From Rubrimonas cliftonensis (GTDB lineage Bacteria; Pseudomonadota; Alphaproteobacteria; Rhodobacterales; Rhodobacteraceae): 64,000 nucleotides of DNA. The notes below the pieces were generated by a model, which had not been told where the DNA came from, ran no database searches, and worked only from the letters and a program-made list of their open reading frames with translations. The translations under genes were made by a program, and so were the position numbers. The stretch is taken from the NCBI RefSeq assembly GCF_900107585.1, contig NZ_FNQM01000013.1, positions 42,712 to 106,711 of the forward strand. The letters are read 5' to 3'. How positions within the stretch are numbered: the stretch's first letter is position 1; each line of letters begins with the position of its first letter. Shown here in pieces: positions 22,761 to 32,539 of this stretch.

Positions 22761-23861
22761 ATGGCCGATCGCTCACTCCTCATTCTCCCCGGCGACGGCA
22801 TCGGCCCGGAGGTCATGGCCGAGGTGCGCCGGGTGATCGACTGGTTCGCGACCCATCGCGGCATCGGCTTCGACGTGAGCGAGGATCTTGTCGGCGGCGC
22901 GGCCTATGACCTCCATGGCAAGCCGCTTTCGGACGAGACGATGGCCAGCGCGCAGGAGGCGGACGCGGTGCTGCTGGGCGCGGTCGGCGGCCCGAAATAC
23001 GACAAGCTGGACTTCTCGGTGAAGCCCGAGCGCGGGCTGCTGCGGCTGCGCAAAGAGATGGACCTGTTCGCCAACCTGCGCCCCGCCCAGTGCTTCGAGG
23101 CGCTGGCCGACGCCTCGAGCCTCAAGCGCGAGGTGATCGCCGGGCTCGACATCATGATCGTCCGGGAGCTGACCTCCGGCGTCTATTTCGGCGAGCCGCG
23201 CGGCGTGACCACGGGCAATGACGGCCAGCGCGTCGGCGTCAACACCCAGCGCTACACCGAGGCGGAGATCGACCGCGTCGTGCGCGCCGCGTTCGAGCTG
23301 GCCCGCAAGCGCGGCGGCAAGCTGTGCTCGATGGAGAAAGCGAATGTGATGGAGTCCGGTGTTCTGTGGCGCGAGATCGCCACGGAGGTCCACGCCGACT
23401 ATCCCGACGTCGAACTCAGCCACATGTACGCCGACGCCGGCGCCATGCAGCTCGTGCGCTGGCCCAAGCAGTTCGACGTCATCGTGACCGACAACCTGTT
23501 CGGCGACATCCTGTCGGACATCGCCGCGATGCTGACCGGCTCGCTGGGGATGCTGCCCTCGGCGTCACTCGGCGCGCCGCAGGCCAACGGGCGGCCCAAG
23601 GCGCTCTACGAGCCGGTACACGGCTCGGCGCCCGACATCGCCGGGCAGGGCGTGGCGAACCCGATCGCCTGCATCCTCAGCTTCGCGATGGCGCTGCGCT
23701 ACAGCTTCGATCTGGGCGCCGAAGCCGACCAGATCGAGGCGGCGGTTCAGAGCGTTCTGGCCGACGGCCTGCGCACCGGCGACCTGATGACGGTCGGCGG
23801 CGGCCGCAAGGTCGGCACGGTGGAGATGGGGGACGCGATCCTGAAGGCGCTCGCCGCCTGA
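22761..23861 (+). CDS. leuB: 3-isopropylmalate dehydrogenase
   Basis: This 366-residue NAD-dependent beta-decarboxylating dehydrogenase carries out the third step of leucine synthesis. [20 protein letters not shown] starts the Rossmann-like core. [14 protein letters not shown] and the later [20 protein letters not shown] contain the substrate Arg and Mg2+-binding Asp residues. [14 protein letters not shown] is the NAD-site signature. ATG 22761 follows AAAGGGG. A possible -35 TTGACC lies at 22683-22688, but no good -10 was found. Confidence 0.97.
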   Translation: MADRSLLILPGDGIGPEVMAEVRRVIDWFATHRGIGFDVSEDLVGGAAYDLHGKPLSDETMASAQEADAVLLGAVGGPKYDKLDFSVKPERGLLRLRKEMDLFANLRPAQCFEALADASSLKREVIAGLDIMIVRELTSGVYFGEPRGVTTGNDGQRVGVNTQRYTEAEIDRVVRAAFELARKRGGKLCSMEKANVMESGVLWREIATEVHADYPDVELSHMYADAGAMQLVRWPKQFDVIVTDNLFGDILSDIAAMLTGSLGMLPSASLGAPQANGRPKALYEPVHGSAPDIAGQGVANPIACILSFAMALRYSFDLGAEADQIEAAVQSVLADGLRTGDLMTVGGGRKVGTVEMGDAILKALAA

Positions 23862-23910
23862 CATGCTTATGGTGACCGGGCGGTGACCGGGCGCCTCGCC
23901 GCTAAAACTA

Positions 23911-23940
23911 GCAAGGGCGGCCCATGCGGACCGCCCTTGC
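23911..23940 (-). terminator. Terminator of the porin gene
   Basis: A perfect 10-base-pair stem GCAAGGGCGG / CCGCCCTTGC encloses a 10-base loop. On the minus strand it lies 23 bases after the porin stop and is followed by TAGTTTTAG, a short T-rich tract, as in intrinsic terminators. On the plus strand the same hairpin, about 50 bases after leuB, lacks T residues but may still act bidirectionally. Confidence 0.75.
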
Positions 23941-23962
23941 AAGTCAATCGATGATCGGATGA

Positions 23963-25012
23963 TCAGAAGTCGAGGTTCATGAAAACGCCGCCGGCGTAGG
24001 CTTCCTCGGCGACCGAAGTGTCGTCCTCGCCGTACTCGAGCACGACGCCGACGGTGACGCCCGGCGCAAGCGCGTAGTCGGCGCCGGCCGAGAGGCCCAT
24101 CACGTCGTCAGCATTGTCGACGCCCTGCGCCCACTGCAGGCCGAAGTTCCAGGGGCCGGTCTCGTAGTTGGCGCCGATCGCGTAGCCGCCGGTGTCCTCA
24201 GCTGCGCCGGAGGCGCTGGTCGCGCCGTCAAACTGCAGGCCATAGATACCGCCGACCGTGAAGCCGCCGAAGCCGACGTTCGCGGAGACGATGAAAGCGC
24301 CGTCATGGCCGAACGTGTCCGACTCGAGCGGAGCGATATAGGCGCCGCCGACGTCGAGGCCGAAGCCGCCGAAGTCGTTGGAGTACTTGGCGCCGAGCTC
24401 GAAGGCGGCCGTGTCGTTGTCGGTCTCGTTGGTCGAGACTTCGCCCTGGCCCGCAGCGCGGCCCGAACGGCTGTCGCCGCCCGGCGTGAACGAGACGCCC
24501 GCCTGGAAGCCGGCGAAGGTCGGCGTGAAGTAGGTGACCTTCAACTGGTCGCCTGTATCGCCGCCGTCCGTGGACACGACGCCGACGAGGCTGTCGTTGT
24601 AGTCGAAGAGGATGCCCGCGGCATCGCCGGCGGCGGTGAAGGCGGTGGCGCCGGCGGCGGCCCCGGCGAGACGGTCGCCCGCGCCGTCTTCACGACCGAC
24701 TTCGATGGTGCCGAAGGAGCCGCGCACGGTGCCGACGTACTCGTCAGCGTTCTCGGAGGTGCCGCTGGCCTCGAACTCGACCTTCGCGCCAAAGGTGATG
24801 CCGTTGTCGGCGACCAGGCGGAAGTTGAAGATGACTTCAGCGTTGTTGATGACGGTGAAGTTCGTCGCGTCGGGCACATCCTCGCTGGTATCGAAGTAGC
24901 CGAAGCCCGAGGTCATGAAGCCGCCGATCTGGGCCGTCACTTCCTGAGCCGAGGCGGCGCCGGCGAAGCCGGCGATGGACAGCGCCGAAGCGCCCAGCAG
25001 AATCTTTTTCAT
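23963..25012 (-). CDS. Outer-membrane porin
   Basis: This 349-residue beta-barrel protein of the alphaproteobacterial general porin family begins with the signal peptide MKKILLGASALSIAGFAGAASA. Alternating polar/hydrophobic strands and acidic loops follow, and the chain ends in the outer-membrane C-terminal signature (VFMNLDF, terminal Phe). GAGGGA lies five bases before the chosen ATG; another ATG five codons upstream is less likely. It is monocistronic, with its own promoter and terminator. Codons are almost all GC-ending, which fits strong expression. Confidence 0.9.
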   Translation of the reverse strand: MKKILLGASALSIAGFAGAASAQEVTAQIGGFMTSGFGYFDTSEDVPDATNFTVINNAEVIFNFRLVADNGITFGAKVEFEASGTSENADEYVGTVRGSFGTIEVGREDGAGDRLAGAAAGATAFTAAGDAAGILFDYNDSLVGVVSTDGGDTGDQLKVTYFTPTFAGFQAGVSFTPGGDSRSGRAAGQGEVSTNETDNDTAAFELGAKYSNDFGGFGLDVGGAYIAPLESDTFGHDGAFIVSANVGFGGFTVGGIYGLQFDGATSASGAAEDTGGYAIGANYETGPWNFGLQWAQGVDNADDVMGLSAGADYALAPGVTVGVVLEYGEDDTSVAEEAYAGGVFMNLDF

Positions 25013-25072
25013 TTCGGTCCCTCGCATCGTTAGCGATTTCAGGTCGTGAGCGTTTCGTCACGAGCATCATCA

Positions 25073-25101
25073 TGTATCTTGAGCGGGCCTTCTACCGTCA
25101 A
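25073..25101 (-). promoter_or_regulatory. Putative sigma-70 promoter of the porin gene
   Basis: On the minus strand a -35 TTGACG (25101-25096) is followed after 17 bases by a -10-like GATACA (25078-25073). That leaves about 60 bases of leader to the porin start. Spacing is ideal, the -35 is five of six to consensus and the -10 weak. Confidence 0.45.
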
Positions 25102-25233
25102 GCTACAAGCAGATGCGCCATGACACGATGGAACGTATGTGGCCAAAGAGGCACAAGGGTGCTTTCCCAAGATTTGGATTGCCGGCATATGAGGGGTCTG
25201 GCCGCAGCGTCGGCCGCACGGGGAGAAGAAGAC

Positions 25234-25800
25234 ATGTCTCGTCAGTTTCGCCGCCTTTCGGGCGGCGCGGCCGCATTCTCGGCGGCCGCCCTGCTTCTCG
25301 CGGCCTGTTCTGGCGGCGGCTATCGGCAGACGGCGGAGGACGCGCCGCCGCCGAGCGAGGTCGGCGGGCGCAAGGGCAATCTTGAGCGGTACGGCGCCGA
25401 CGGCACGATCCTCGACATCGTCGGCGGCTCGGCTGCGATCTCCATCGGCGGAGACCGGGGAGAGGCGTTCGCCGGGGCGGTGAACAAGCATCTCTGGCAG
25501 GCCTCGCTCGAGACGCTCGACTTCCTGCCCATCTCCTCGACGGACCCGTTCACGGGCGTGATCGCGACCGACTGGGGCGCGGCGCCCGGCGTGCAGGGCG
25601 AGCGCTTCAAGGTGACGGCCTATGTCACGGACACCGCGCTGACGCCGCAGGCGCTGCGCGTCGCGGTGTTTCGCGAGATCCGCGCGGAGGGCGGCGTCTG
25701 GACGCCGGCGCCGGTCGCCCAGGAGACGCCCAGACAGCTCGAGGACTCGATCCTCGTGCGCGCGCGCCAACTGCGCGTCGCCGAAGCCGAGGCCGGTTGA
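25234..25800 (+). CDS. DUF3576 lipoprotein
   Basis: This 188-residue predicted lipoprotein has an N-terminal signal ending in ALLLAACSGGG (lipobox before Cys near residue 23). The DUF3576 core has VNKHLWQASLETLDFLPISSTDPFTGVIATDWG. The start ATG 25234 follows GGGAGAAG. In alphaproteobacteria this gene regularly precedes leuS and lptE, which suggests an envelope role, but its function is unknown. Confidence 0.85.
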   Translation: MSRQFRRLSGGAAAFSAAALLLAACSGGGYRQTAEDAPPPSEVGGRKGNLERYGADGTILDIVGGSAAISIGGDRGEAFAGAVNKHLWQASLETLDFLPISSTDPFTGVIATDWGAAPGVQGERFKVTAYVTDTALTPQALRVAVFREIRAEGGVWTPAPVAQETPRQLEDSILVRARQLRVAEAEAG

Positions 25801-25889
25801 CCGCCGGCGTTGCTGGGTGTGACGCCGCGTCCTAAGACGGCGCAGAATCACCACTCTGGTCGCCAGCGCAGCTTCGGAGCCCTCGATAG

Positions 25890-28514
25890 ATGAGCCCAGC
25901 CGACGACGCCTCCAATCCGGGCCGCCACGAGGGCGGACCCTCGCGCTACGACGCCGCGGCCGTCGAGGCGCGCTGGCGCGCGGCCTGGGACGAAGCCGGC
26001 TGCTTTCGCGCGTCCCGGGACGACGCTCGACAGAAATACTATGTGCTGGAGATGTTTCCCTACCCGTCGGGGCGCATCCACATCGGCCATGTGCGCAACT
26101 ACGCGATGGGAGACGTGATCGCCCGCTACAAGCGCGCGACGGGCTTCACCGTGCTGCATCCGATGGGGTGGGACGCTTTCGGCATGCCTGCGGAGAACGC
26201 GGCGATGGAGCGCGGCGTCGAGCCGGCCGGCTGGACGCGCGAGAACATCGCCGTAATGAAGGACCAGCTCGCGCTGATGGGGCTGTCGCTCGACTGGTCG
26301 CGCGAGATCGCGACCTGCGAACCCGACTACTACGGCCAGCAGCAGGCGCTGTTTCTTGACATGATGGAGGCCGGCCTCGTCGCCCGACGGGCGTCGATGG
26401 TCAACTGGGACCCGGTCGACAACACCGTGCTCGCGAACGAACAGGTGATCGACGGGCGCGGCTGGCGGTCGGGGGCCCTGGTTGAGCGGCGCGAGCTGAC
26501 GCAGTGGTTCTTCCGCATCTCCGACATGGCCGACGAGCTGCTCGAGGGGCTGGACAGCCTGGAGAAGTGGCCCGAGAAGGTCCGGGCGATGCAGCGCAAC
26601 TGGATCGGCCGCTCGGAAGGTCTGGAGCTGCGCTTCGACCTGACGCCCGACGCGCGCGCGCCGGAATGGACCGGGCGCGACGGGCGCGGCGTCGAAGTCT
26701 ACACCACCCGGCCTGACACGATCTTCGGCGCGGGCTTCCTCGGCCTGTCGCCGGACCACCCGCTCGCGAAGGCGATCGCCGCGCAGAACCAGGAGGTGGC
26801 GGCGTTCTGCGAGGAGGCGCGGCGCGGTGGCACGACCGAGGCGGCGCTTGAGACGGCGGAGAAGACGGGCGTCGACACCGGCCTGCGCGCCCGTCACCCC
26901 TTCGTCGACGGCCGCGAACTGCCGGTCTGGATCGCGAACTTCATCCTGATGGACTACGGCTCCGGCGCGATCTTCGGGTGCGCGGCGCATGATCAGCGCG
27001 ATCTCGATTTCGCTCGGAAATACGGGCTCGACGTCCTGCCGGTCGTCGCCCCTTCCGACGCGGACGAGGACTTCACGGTGGACGCCGAGGCCTACACCGG
27101 ACCGGGACGGCTGATCAATTCGCGCTTCCTGGACGGCATGACCATCGAGGAGGCCAAGGCGGAGGTGATCTCGCGGATCGCCGCGACCGGACGCGGGCGG
27201 GCGCGGGTCAACTATCGCCTGCGCGACTGGGGCGTGTCGCGGCAGCGCTACTGGGGCTGCCCGATCCCCGTGATCCATTGCGCGACATGCGGCGTCCTGC
27301 CCGCCCCGCGCGAAAACCTGCCCATACGCCTGCCGGAGAAGGTGAGCTTCGACCAGCCCGGCAACCCGCTCGACCGGATGCCGGAATGGACGCGGGTCGC
27401 CTGCCCCGCCTGCGGCGCCGAGGCGCGTCGCGAGACCGACACGATGGACACCTTCGTGGATTCGTCTTGGTACTTCGCGCGCTTCACCGCGCCCCACGCG
27501 GAGACGCCCACGGATCGCGACGAAGCCGGCTACTGGATGAACGTCGACCAGTACATCGGCGGGGTCGAGCACGCGATCCTGCACCTGCTTTACGCAAGGT
27601 TCTTCGCCCGCGCGATGATCCGCACCGGTTGGCTGCCGGCGACCTGCGCCGAGCCGTTCGACGCGCTGTTCACGCAGGGAATGGTCTGCCACGAGACATA
27701 TCGCGCCGCCGACGGCCGATGGCTGACGCCGGAGGAAGTCGAGCGGCGCGACGGCGCGACGGTGGAGCGCGCGACAGGCGCCGAGGTCTCGGTCGGCCCG
27801 TCGATCAAGATGTCCAAGTCGAAGAAGAACGTCGTCTCGCCCGAGGCCATCGTCGCAACCCACGGCGCCGACGCCGCCCGCTGGCTCATGCTGTCGGACA
27901 GCCCCCCGGAGCGCGACGTGGAATGGACCGCGTCCGGCGTCGAGGGCGCCGCGCGGCACATTCAGCGCGTCTGGCGGCTCGTGGACGGCGCGGCGGACGC
28001 GCTGGGTCAGGCGGCCTTCATCGGCGCCGACGCCGAGATCTCCCTGCGGCGGGCCACGCATCGCGCCATCGCCGGCGTGACGGCCGACATCGAGTCGTTC
28101 GCCTTCAACAAGGCCATCGCGCGGCTCTACGAGTTCGCCGCCGCCATCGGCCAGTCGGGCGAGGCTGCGGGGCCGGCGGCGCGGCGAGAGGCCCTTGAGA
28201 CGCTCGCCCTCCTGCACATGCCGTTCACGCCGCATCTGGCCGAAGAAATGCGCGCGCGTCTGGGTCTTGGCGGGCTGGCTGCGGAGGCGCCCTGGCCGCA
28301 AGCCGATCCCACCCTCCTGAGGGCCGACACGCTGCGGCTTCCGGTGCAGGTCAACGGAAAACGCCGCGGCGAGATCGAGGTGCCGACCGATGCGGACCCG
28401 GCGGCGGTGGAGGCGGCGGCGCTTGCCGACGCCGACGTCCATCGCGCGCTCGCCGGCGCCAAGCCGCGCAAGGTGATCGTCGTGCCGGGACGCATCGTCA
28501 ATGTCGTCGTCTGA
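25890..28514 (+). CDS. leuS: Leucyl-tRNA synthetase
   Basis: This 874-residue class Ia synthetase charges tRNA-Leu. The HIGH motif is [15 protein letters not shown] at about 52-66 and the KMSKS loop is [10 protein letters not shown] near 640. Between them lies the CP1 editing domain ([12 protein letters not shown]). The C-terminal domain ends with the tRNA-binding module [21 protein letters not shown]. Length is normal. The last 14 bases overlap the lptE start. Confidence 0.98.
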   Translation: MSPADDASNPGRHEGGPSRYDAAAVEARWRAAWDEAGCFRASRDDARQKYYVLEMFPYPSGRIHIGHVRNYAMGDVIARYKRATGFTVLHPMGWDAFGMPAENAAMERGVEPAGWTRENIAVMKDQLALMGLSLDWSREIATCEPDYYGQQQALFLDMMEAGLVARRASMVNWDPVDNTVLANEQVIDGRGWRSGALVERRELTQWFFRISDMADELLEGLDSLEKWPEKVRAMQRNWIGRSEGLELRFDLTPDARAPEWTGRDGRGVEVYTTRPDTIFGAGFLGLSPDHPLAKAIAAQNQEVAAFCEEARRGGTTEAALETAEKTGVDTGLRARHPFVDGRELPVWIANFILMDYGSGAIFGCAAHDQRDLDFARKYGLDVLPVVAPSDADEDFTVDAEAYTGPGRLINSRFLDGMTIEEAKAEVISRIAATGRGRARVNYRLRDWGVSRQRYWGCPIPVIHCATCGVLPAPRENLPIRLPEKVSFDQPGNPLDRMPEWTRVACPACGAEARRETDTMDTFVDSSWYFARFTAPHAETPTDRDEAGYWMNVDQYIGGVEHAILHLLYARFFARAMIRTGWLPATCAEPFDALFTQGMVCHETYRAADGRWLTPEEVERRDGATVERATGAEVSVGPSIKMSKSKKNVVSPEAIVATHGADAARWLMLSDSPPERDVEWTASGVEGAARHIQRVWRLVDGAADALGQAAFIGADAEISLRRATHRAIAGVTADIESFAFNKAIARLYEFAAAIGQSGEAAGPAARREALETLALLHMPFTPHLAEEMRARLGLGGLAAEAPWPQADPTLLRADTLRLPVQVNGKRRGEIEVPTDADPAAVEAAALADADVHRALAGAKPRKVIVVPGRIVNVVV

Positions 28515-28998
28515 GATGCGGCGGCGCGCGCTGATCGCATCCGTCGTCGCGCTGTCGCTCGGCCCCTCCTGCGGCTTCACGCCGCTCCACGGCGAAGCCA
28601 GCGAGGGATTGCGCGGGCGCGTGGCGCTGGAGAACTCCCGCAGCCGGGTGGACTTCGCCTATCGCGAACGGCTCGGGAGGCGACTTGGCGAAGCGTCGGG
28701 TGACGCCGAGTACACGCTCTCCACCGAAATCGCGATCGAGGAGATCGGCCTCGCGATCACGCCGGACGACGCGACGACGCGCTATGACGTGACCGGCCGC
28801 GCCCGTTACGTTCTGAGGCGACGTGGAGACGGCGCCGAGATCGCGAAGGGCGAGGCGCGGAGCGCAACCGCTTACAGCACCCTGGCTTCGCCCTATGCCA
28901 CGCGCATCGCCGAGCGCGACGCGCGGCGCAGAGTAGCGGTCGATCTTGCAGACCGCGTGTTCACCCAGCTCGCCGCGGCGCGCCTCGATGCCGGCTAG
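28501..28998 (+). CDS. lptE: LPS-assembly lipoprotein
   Basis: This 165-residue outer-membrane lipoprotein plugs the LptD barrel and helps insert LPS. After a hydrophobic signal comes the family hallmark CGFTPLHG, with the lipidated Cys near residue 24. The rest is a short alpha/beta domain with little sequence identity in the family. The start may be ATG 28501 (overlapping leuS) or ATG 28516, one base after the leuS stop; both keep the signal sequence. holA follows, the usual leuS-lptE-holA order. Confidence 0.88.
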   Translation: MSSSEMRRRALIASVVALSLGPSCGFTPLHGEASEGLRGRVALENSRSRVDFAYRERLGRRLGEASGDAEYTLSTEIAIEEIGLAITPDDATTRYDVTGRARYVLRRRGDGAEIAKGEARSATAYSTLASPYATRIAERDARRRVAVDLADRVFTQLAAARLDAG

Positions 28999-29043
28999 GG
29001 CGACGCGCAGACAGAGGAGCGGTCGCGCGGGCCGGGCATCGGC

Positions 29044-30066
29044 GTGAAGCTCGGCGGCGCTCGCGCAACGGCTTTCTGCGCCAACCCGCCGGAAGGAGTT
29101 TCCGCCGCGCTGCTTTACGGCGAAGACGCCTCGCAGGTGTCCGCGGCGCGCGATACGCTGCTGCTTGGTCTCCTGGGGCCAGGGGCGGAAGCAGAGATGC
29201 GTCTCGACGTCCTTCAGGCGCAGGGGCTTCGCAGCGATCCGGCCGCGCTGGACGCGGCGCTGAGGGCGCAGGGCTTCTTCCCGGGGCGCAGGGCCGTCGT
29301 CGTGAACGAGACCGGCGACCAGCACGCCGAGACCGTCGCCGCCGCTCTCGCGGCGACGGGGCCGGAGGCGTTCCTGCTGATCACGGCTGGCGTGCTTCCC
29401 TCCAGATCGAGCCTGCGAAAGCTCTTTGAAGCCGGCGAGGGGCGGGTGGCGGCGGCCTTCTACCCGGACCCTCCCGACCGCGGCGCGCTGCGGGACATGC
29501 TGCGTTCGGTCGGCGTCGCGGGAGGAGCGGACGACGCGGCGCTTTCGGCGCTGGAGTCCGTTGCGCACGGCATGGATCGGGGTTCTCTCGCCAGACTTGT
29601 CGAGGTCGTCTCGCTCCACCACTCCGGAGCGGACCGACCGGTGGACCTCGCCACGGTGGAGGCGTGCGCCCCGCCCTCATCCGACGACGGGATGGGCGGC
29701 GCCGCGGAAGCCGCCGTCGAGGCCGCGCTATCCGGAAAGGCGGCGCGGGTGCGCGCGGAGCTGGCCCGGCTCACGGCGCGCGGCGCGTCGCCCGTGAGCG
29801 TCGCTCTGGCCTCGGCGCGCCGGTTGCGTCAGCTCCACGCGCTCGCGGTGGGCGGGGCGCCGAAGGCCGCGGCGCTGGCGCGTCTGCGCGCACCTGACGC
29901 CGCCGACAGAGCGCAGGCGCTCGCCCGACACTGGGGCGCCGCGCGCCTCGAACAGGGACTGCGCCTGATGCTGGAGACGGACGCAGGTCTGCGCGGCGGC
30001 TCAGCAGCCCCAGAACACGCGCTCATGGAGCGCGCGCTGCTGCGGCTGGCCGCGATGGCGGGCTGA
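29044..30066 (+). CDS. holA: DNA polymerase III delta subunit
   Basis: This 340-residue clamp-loader subunit opens the beta clamp for loading onto DNA. The N-terminal ALLYGEDASQVSAARDTLL and the AAA+-like first domain precede a helical collar domain (AEAAVEAALSGKAARVRAELARL). The start is GTG 29044, the first start in frame after lptE. It ends 23 bases before the convergent parB stop. Confidence 0.9.
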   Translation: MKLGGARATAFCANPPEGVSAALLYGEDASQVSAARDTLLLGLLGPGAEAEMRLDVLQAQGLRSDPAALDAALRAQGFFPGRRAVVVNETGDQHAETVAAALAATGPEAFLLITAGVLPSRSSLRKLFEAGEGRVAAAFYPDPPDRGALRDMLRSVGVAGGADDAALSALESVAHGMDRGSLARLVEVVSLHHSGADRPVDLATVEACAPPSSDDGMGGAAEAAVEAALSGKAARVRAELARLTARGASPVSVALASARRLRQLHALAVGGAPKAAALARLRAPDAADRAQALARHWGAARLEQGLRLMLETDAGLRGGSAAPEHALMERALLRLAAMAG

Positions 30067-30089
30067 TCGAGGGCCACCGGACCGCCGCC

Positions 30090-30959
30090 TCAGCGCGCGA
30101 GAAGCTGGCAGATGCCGTCGAGCTGCTCGAGGTCGCGGTAGCGCAGGCGCACCTCCCCTCCGCCGTCGCCGCGATGCTGGATCTGGACCGACAGGCCAAG
30201 CGCCGCCGTGAGATCGGCCTCCAGCGCGCGGGTGTCGGCGTCCTTGACCGGAGCGGACGCGGTGCGCGGCGCCGGCTGGGCCGGCGACGGACCCTTCACC
30301 AACCGCTCGGTCTCCCGGACCGAAAGCCCGCGGGTCTCGATGACGCGGGCGAGCCCGCACGGGTCATCCGCGGTCACGAGCGCGCGGGCATGGCCGGCCG
30401 TGAGGCGACCCTCACGCGTCATGCGCTGAACGTCTTCCGGCAGTTGCAGCAATCTCAACAGGTTAGCGATATGGCTCCGGCTCTTTCCCATCGCTGAGGC
30501 GAGCTGCTCCTGGGTATGCCCGAACCGCTCGATCAACTGGGCGTAGCCCGTCGCCTCCTCGATCGGATTGAGATCGGCGCGCTGGACGTTTTCAAGGATC
30601 CCGATTTCGAGAACCTCGGCGTCGCCAATCTCCCGCACGACGATCGGCACGTCGTGCACCTGCGCGCGCTGGGCTGCCCGCCAGCGCCGCTCGCCGGCGA
30701 TGATCTGCCAGTCGCCCGGGTGATTCGGATCCGCCCGCACGATGAGCGGCTGGACGACGCCGCGCGCTCGGATCGACTGCGCCAGCGCGTCGAGCTCCGT
30801 CTCGTCAAAGCGTTTCCGCGGCTGATCGGGGTTCGGGCGCACGCGATCTATGGGCGCCGTCGCCTCTGCGCGCGCTGGCTCGGCGGGATCGGGCCGAACA
30901 TCCTCGATCAGCGCTGCGAGCCCCCTGCCCAAGCCCTTCCGGCGCGGTGCGTCGCTCAT
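30090..30959 (-). CDS. parB: Chromosome-partitioning protein ParB
   Basis: This 289-residue CTPase binds parS and spreads as a clamp. N-terminal KGLGRGLAALI is the ParA-stimulating peptide. The CTP-binding motifs are GVVQPLIVR and GERRWRAAQRA. The helix-turn-helix QEQLASAMGKSRSHIANLLRL follows, and the C-terminal dimer domain ends in DLEQLDGICQLL. I chose ATG 30959 because AAGGAG lies at proper spacing; ATG 30965 would be only one base from it. Two perfect parS sites lie 1.4 and 3.4 kb away. Confidence 0.96.
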   Translation of the reverse strand: MSDAPRRKGLGRGLAALIEDVRPDPAEPARAEATAPIDRVRPNPDQPRKRFDETELDALAQSIRARGVVQPLIVRADPNHPGDWQIIAGERRWRAAQRAQVHDVPIVVREIGDAEVLEIGILENVQRADLNPIEEATGYAQLIERFGHTQEQLASAMGKSRSHIANLLRLLQLPEDVQRMTREGRLTAGHARALVTADDPCGLARVIETRGLSVRETERLVKGPSPAQPAPRTASAPVKDADTRALEADLTAALGLSVQIQHRGDGGGEVRLRYRDLEQLDGICQLLAR

Positions 30960-30984
30960 CGACATCTCCTTAAGGGGAACATCA

Positions 30985-31803
30985 TCATGCCGCCACGGCC
31001 GGTTTGCTGCGGCGCAGCATCTCGCCAGCCAATTGCAGATACGCCTGACTTCCGGCGCAGGCGTGATCGTAGACCAGCGCAGGCAGGGCGTGTGAAGGCG
31101 CTTCGGACAGACGGACATTGCGCGGGATCATCGTCTCGTACACGAGATGGCCGAGCGTCGCGCGGACGTCCTCTCCCACCTGCGCCGAGAGATTGTTGCG
31201 CTTGTCGAACATCGTGAGGACGATGCCTTCGATCGTGAGATGCGGATTGAGCGAGGCCTTCACGCGCTCGATGGTCTTGAGGAGCTGGGACAGTCCTTCC
31301 AGGGCGAAGAACTCGCACTGCAATGGCACCAGGACGGCGTCAGCCGCGGTCATTGCATTGACTGTCAACAGGTTAAGCGCCGGCGGGCAATCAATCAGCA
31401 CATGGTCGAAGTCGAGCGACTCGGCGGCATTGAGCGCCTTGCGCAGCCGCAACGCCCGATCCGGAGCATCCACCAGCTCGATGTCGACGCCACTGAGCTC
31501 GACCGAACCTGCGGCGACCCAGAGATTCGGAACCTTGGTCGGCGTCGCGACGCGCTCGATTCCCACATCGTTGACGAGCATATCGTAGCTCGACACCGCC
31601 CTGTCCCGCACCGCCACGCCGAGACCGGTCGACGCGTTGCCTTGGGGATCTAGGTCCACCAGAAGAACCTTACGGCCAACCGCGGCAAGAGCGGTGCCGA
31701 GATTGATGGCCGTCGTTGTCTTGCCGACGCCACCCTTCTGATTGACCACCGCCACCACGCGGCGGCCGCCGGAAACGGGACGCGCCTCAGTCGCTGCCGA
31801 CAC
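30985..31803 (-). CDS. parA: Chromosome-partitioning ATPase ParA
   Basis: This 272-residue Walker-type ATPase drives segregation of the origin region with ParB. The deviant Walker A motif NQKGGVGKTTTAINLG is at about 21-36, and FDHVLIDCPPAL is the Walker B region. The start is GTG 31803, which overlaps the end of rsmG by 17 bases. parB begins 25 bases downstream. Confidence 0.97.
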   Translation of the reverse strand: MSAATEARPVSGGRRVVAVVNQKGGVGKTTTAINLGTALAAVGRKVLLVDLDPQGNASTGLGVAVRDRAVSSYDMLVNDVGIERVATPTKVPNLWVAAGSVELSGVDIELVDAPDRALRLRKALNAAESLDFDHVLIDCPPALNLLTVNAMTAADAVLVPLQCEFFALEGLSQLLKTIERVKASLNPHLTIEGIVLTMFDKRNNLSAQVGEDVRATLGHLVYETMIPRNVRLSEAPSHALPALVYDHACAGSQAYLQLAGEMLRRSKPAVAA

Positions 31804-32539
31804 GGCCGATCTCCTTCATCTTCAGAATTGCGCCGCCATCATCGGAGAGACTCGGCGCCCGTGTCACTGTATACCGCCACTCGCGCGCGGCGAGAGCCAA
31901 TTCGTCATCGACGCCGGCGCCTTTAAGGAACAGACCGACGCCGCGCGGCGCGACATGACGCGCAGCGAGCTCCAGCAGCTTCGGCAAGGGCGCGAGGGCG
32001 CGGGCCGAGACGATATCGCTCGCCAACGCCGGACCCGACTCGATACGCCTTCGCAAGATGACGACATCCACCTCCATCGTCTGCGCCGCCGCAATCAGGA
32101 AGGCGCACTTTCGAGCATCGCTTTCCATCAGCGTGACGGTCATTGACGGCGCCCGCTCCTTCGCGAGCGCGGCGACGACGAGGCCCGGGAAGCCGGCGCC
32201 TGAACCGAGGTCCAGCCAGCTTTCGGCGCCTGCCGGCGCATGGAGGATCAACTGCGCCGAGTCCAGCACATGTCGGGTCCAGAACTGCGGTAAAGTTCCA
32301 GGCGCCACAAGGTTGATTGCGCTCGACCACCTGAGCACGATGTCGCGGAAGGCGTTCAGGCGCAGCTCTGTTTCACGTGAAACATCGAGAGCGCGCAAGA
32401 TCGGCTCCCGCTCACTGTCGTCAACCTCATGGGCGCCGGCGCCCTTGGCCCTTCGCTCAGCCATTCTCTGCGCCGAACCCGCCCCGCGGGCCGCAAGCCG
32501 AGGCGCAGCGCCAGGTCGCCCGTTTCGCCATCGGCTCAT
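31787..32539 (-). CDS. rsmG: 16S rRNA (guanine527-N7)-methyltransferase
   Basis: This SAM-dependent methyltransferase modifies G527 of 16S r[21 protein letters not shown] is the SAM-binding motif, and [28 protein letters not shown] precedes it as in the family. I used ATG 32539 (250 residues) because it overlaps the mnmG stop as ATGA. The first 25 residues are an Arg/Ala-rich extension beyond the usual family length, and ATG 32464 would give a more typical 225. The DVSRET codons contain a parS site. Confidence 0.93.
   Translation of the reverse strand: MSRWRNGRPGAAPRLAARGAGSAQRMAERRAKGAGAHEVDDSEREPILRALDVSRETELRLNAFRDIVLRWSSAINLVAPGTLPQFWTRHVLDSAQLILHAPAGAESWLDLGSGAGFPGLVVAALAKERAPSMTVTLMESDARKCAFLIAAAQTMEVDVVILRRRIESGPALASDIVSARALAPLPKLLELAARHVAPRGVGLFLKGAGVDDELALAAREWRYTVTRAPSLSDDGGAILKMKEIGRVGSD
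32369..32384. other. parS centromere site inside rsmG
   Basis: This is a perfect palindromic TGTTTCACGTGAAACA, identical to the canonical bacterial parS sequence bound by ParB. It lies in rsmG (its VSRET codons), about 1.4 kb from parB. Confidence 0.93.

Noticed and set aside
25848..28580. Minus-strand open frame of 910 codons
   Set aside because: It is entirely antisense to leuS, with no recognisable domain; leuS has all its signatures.
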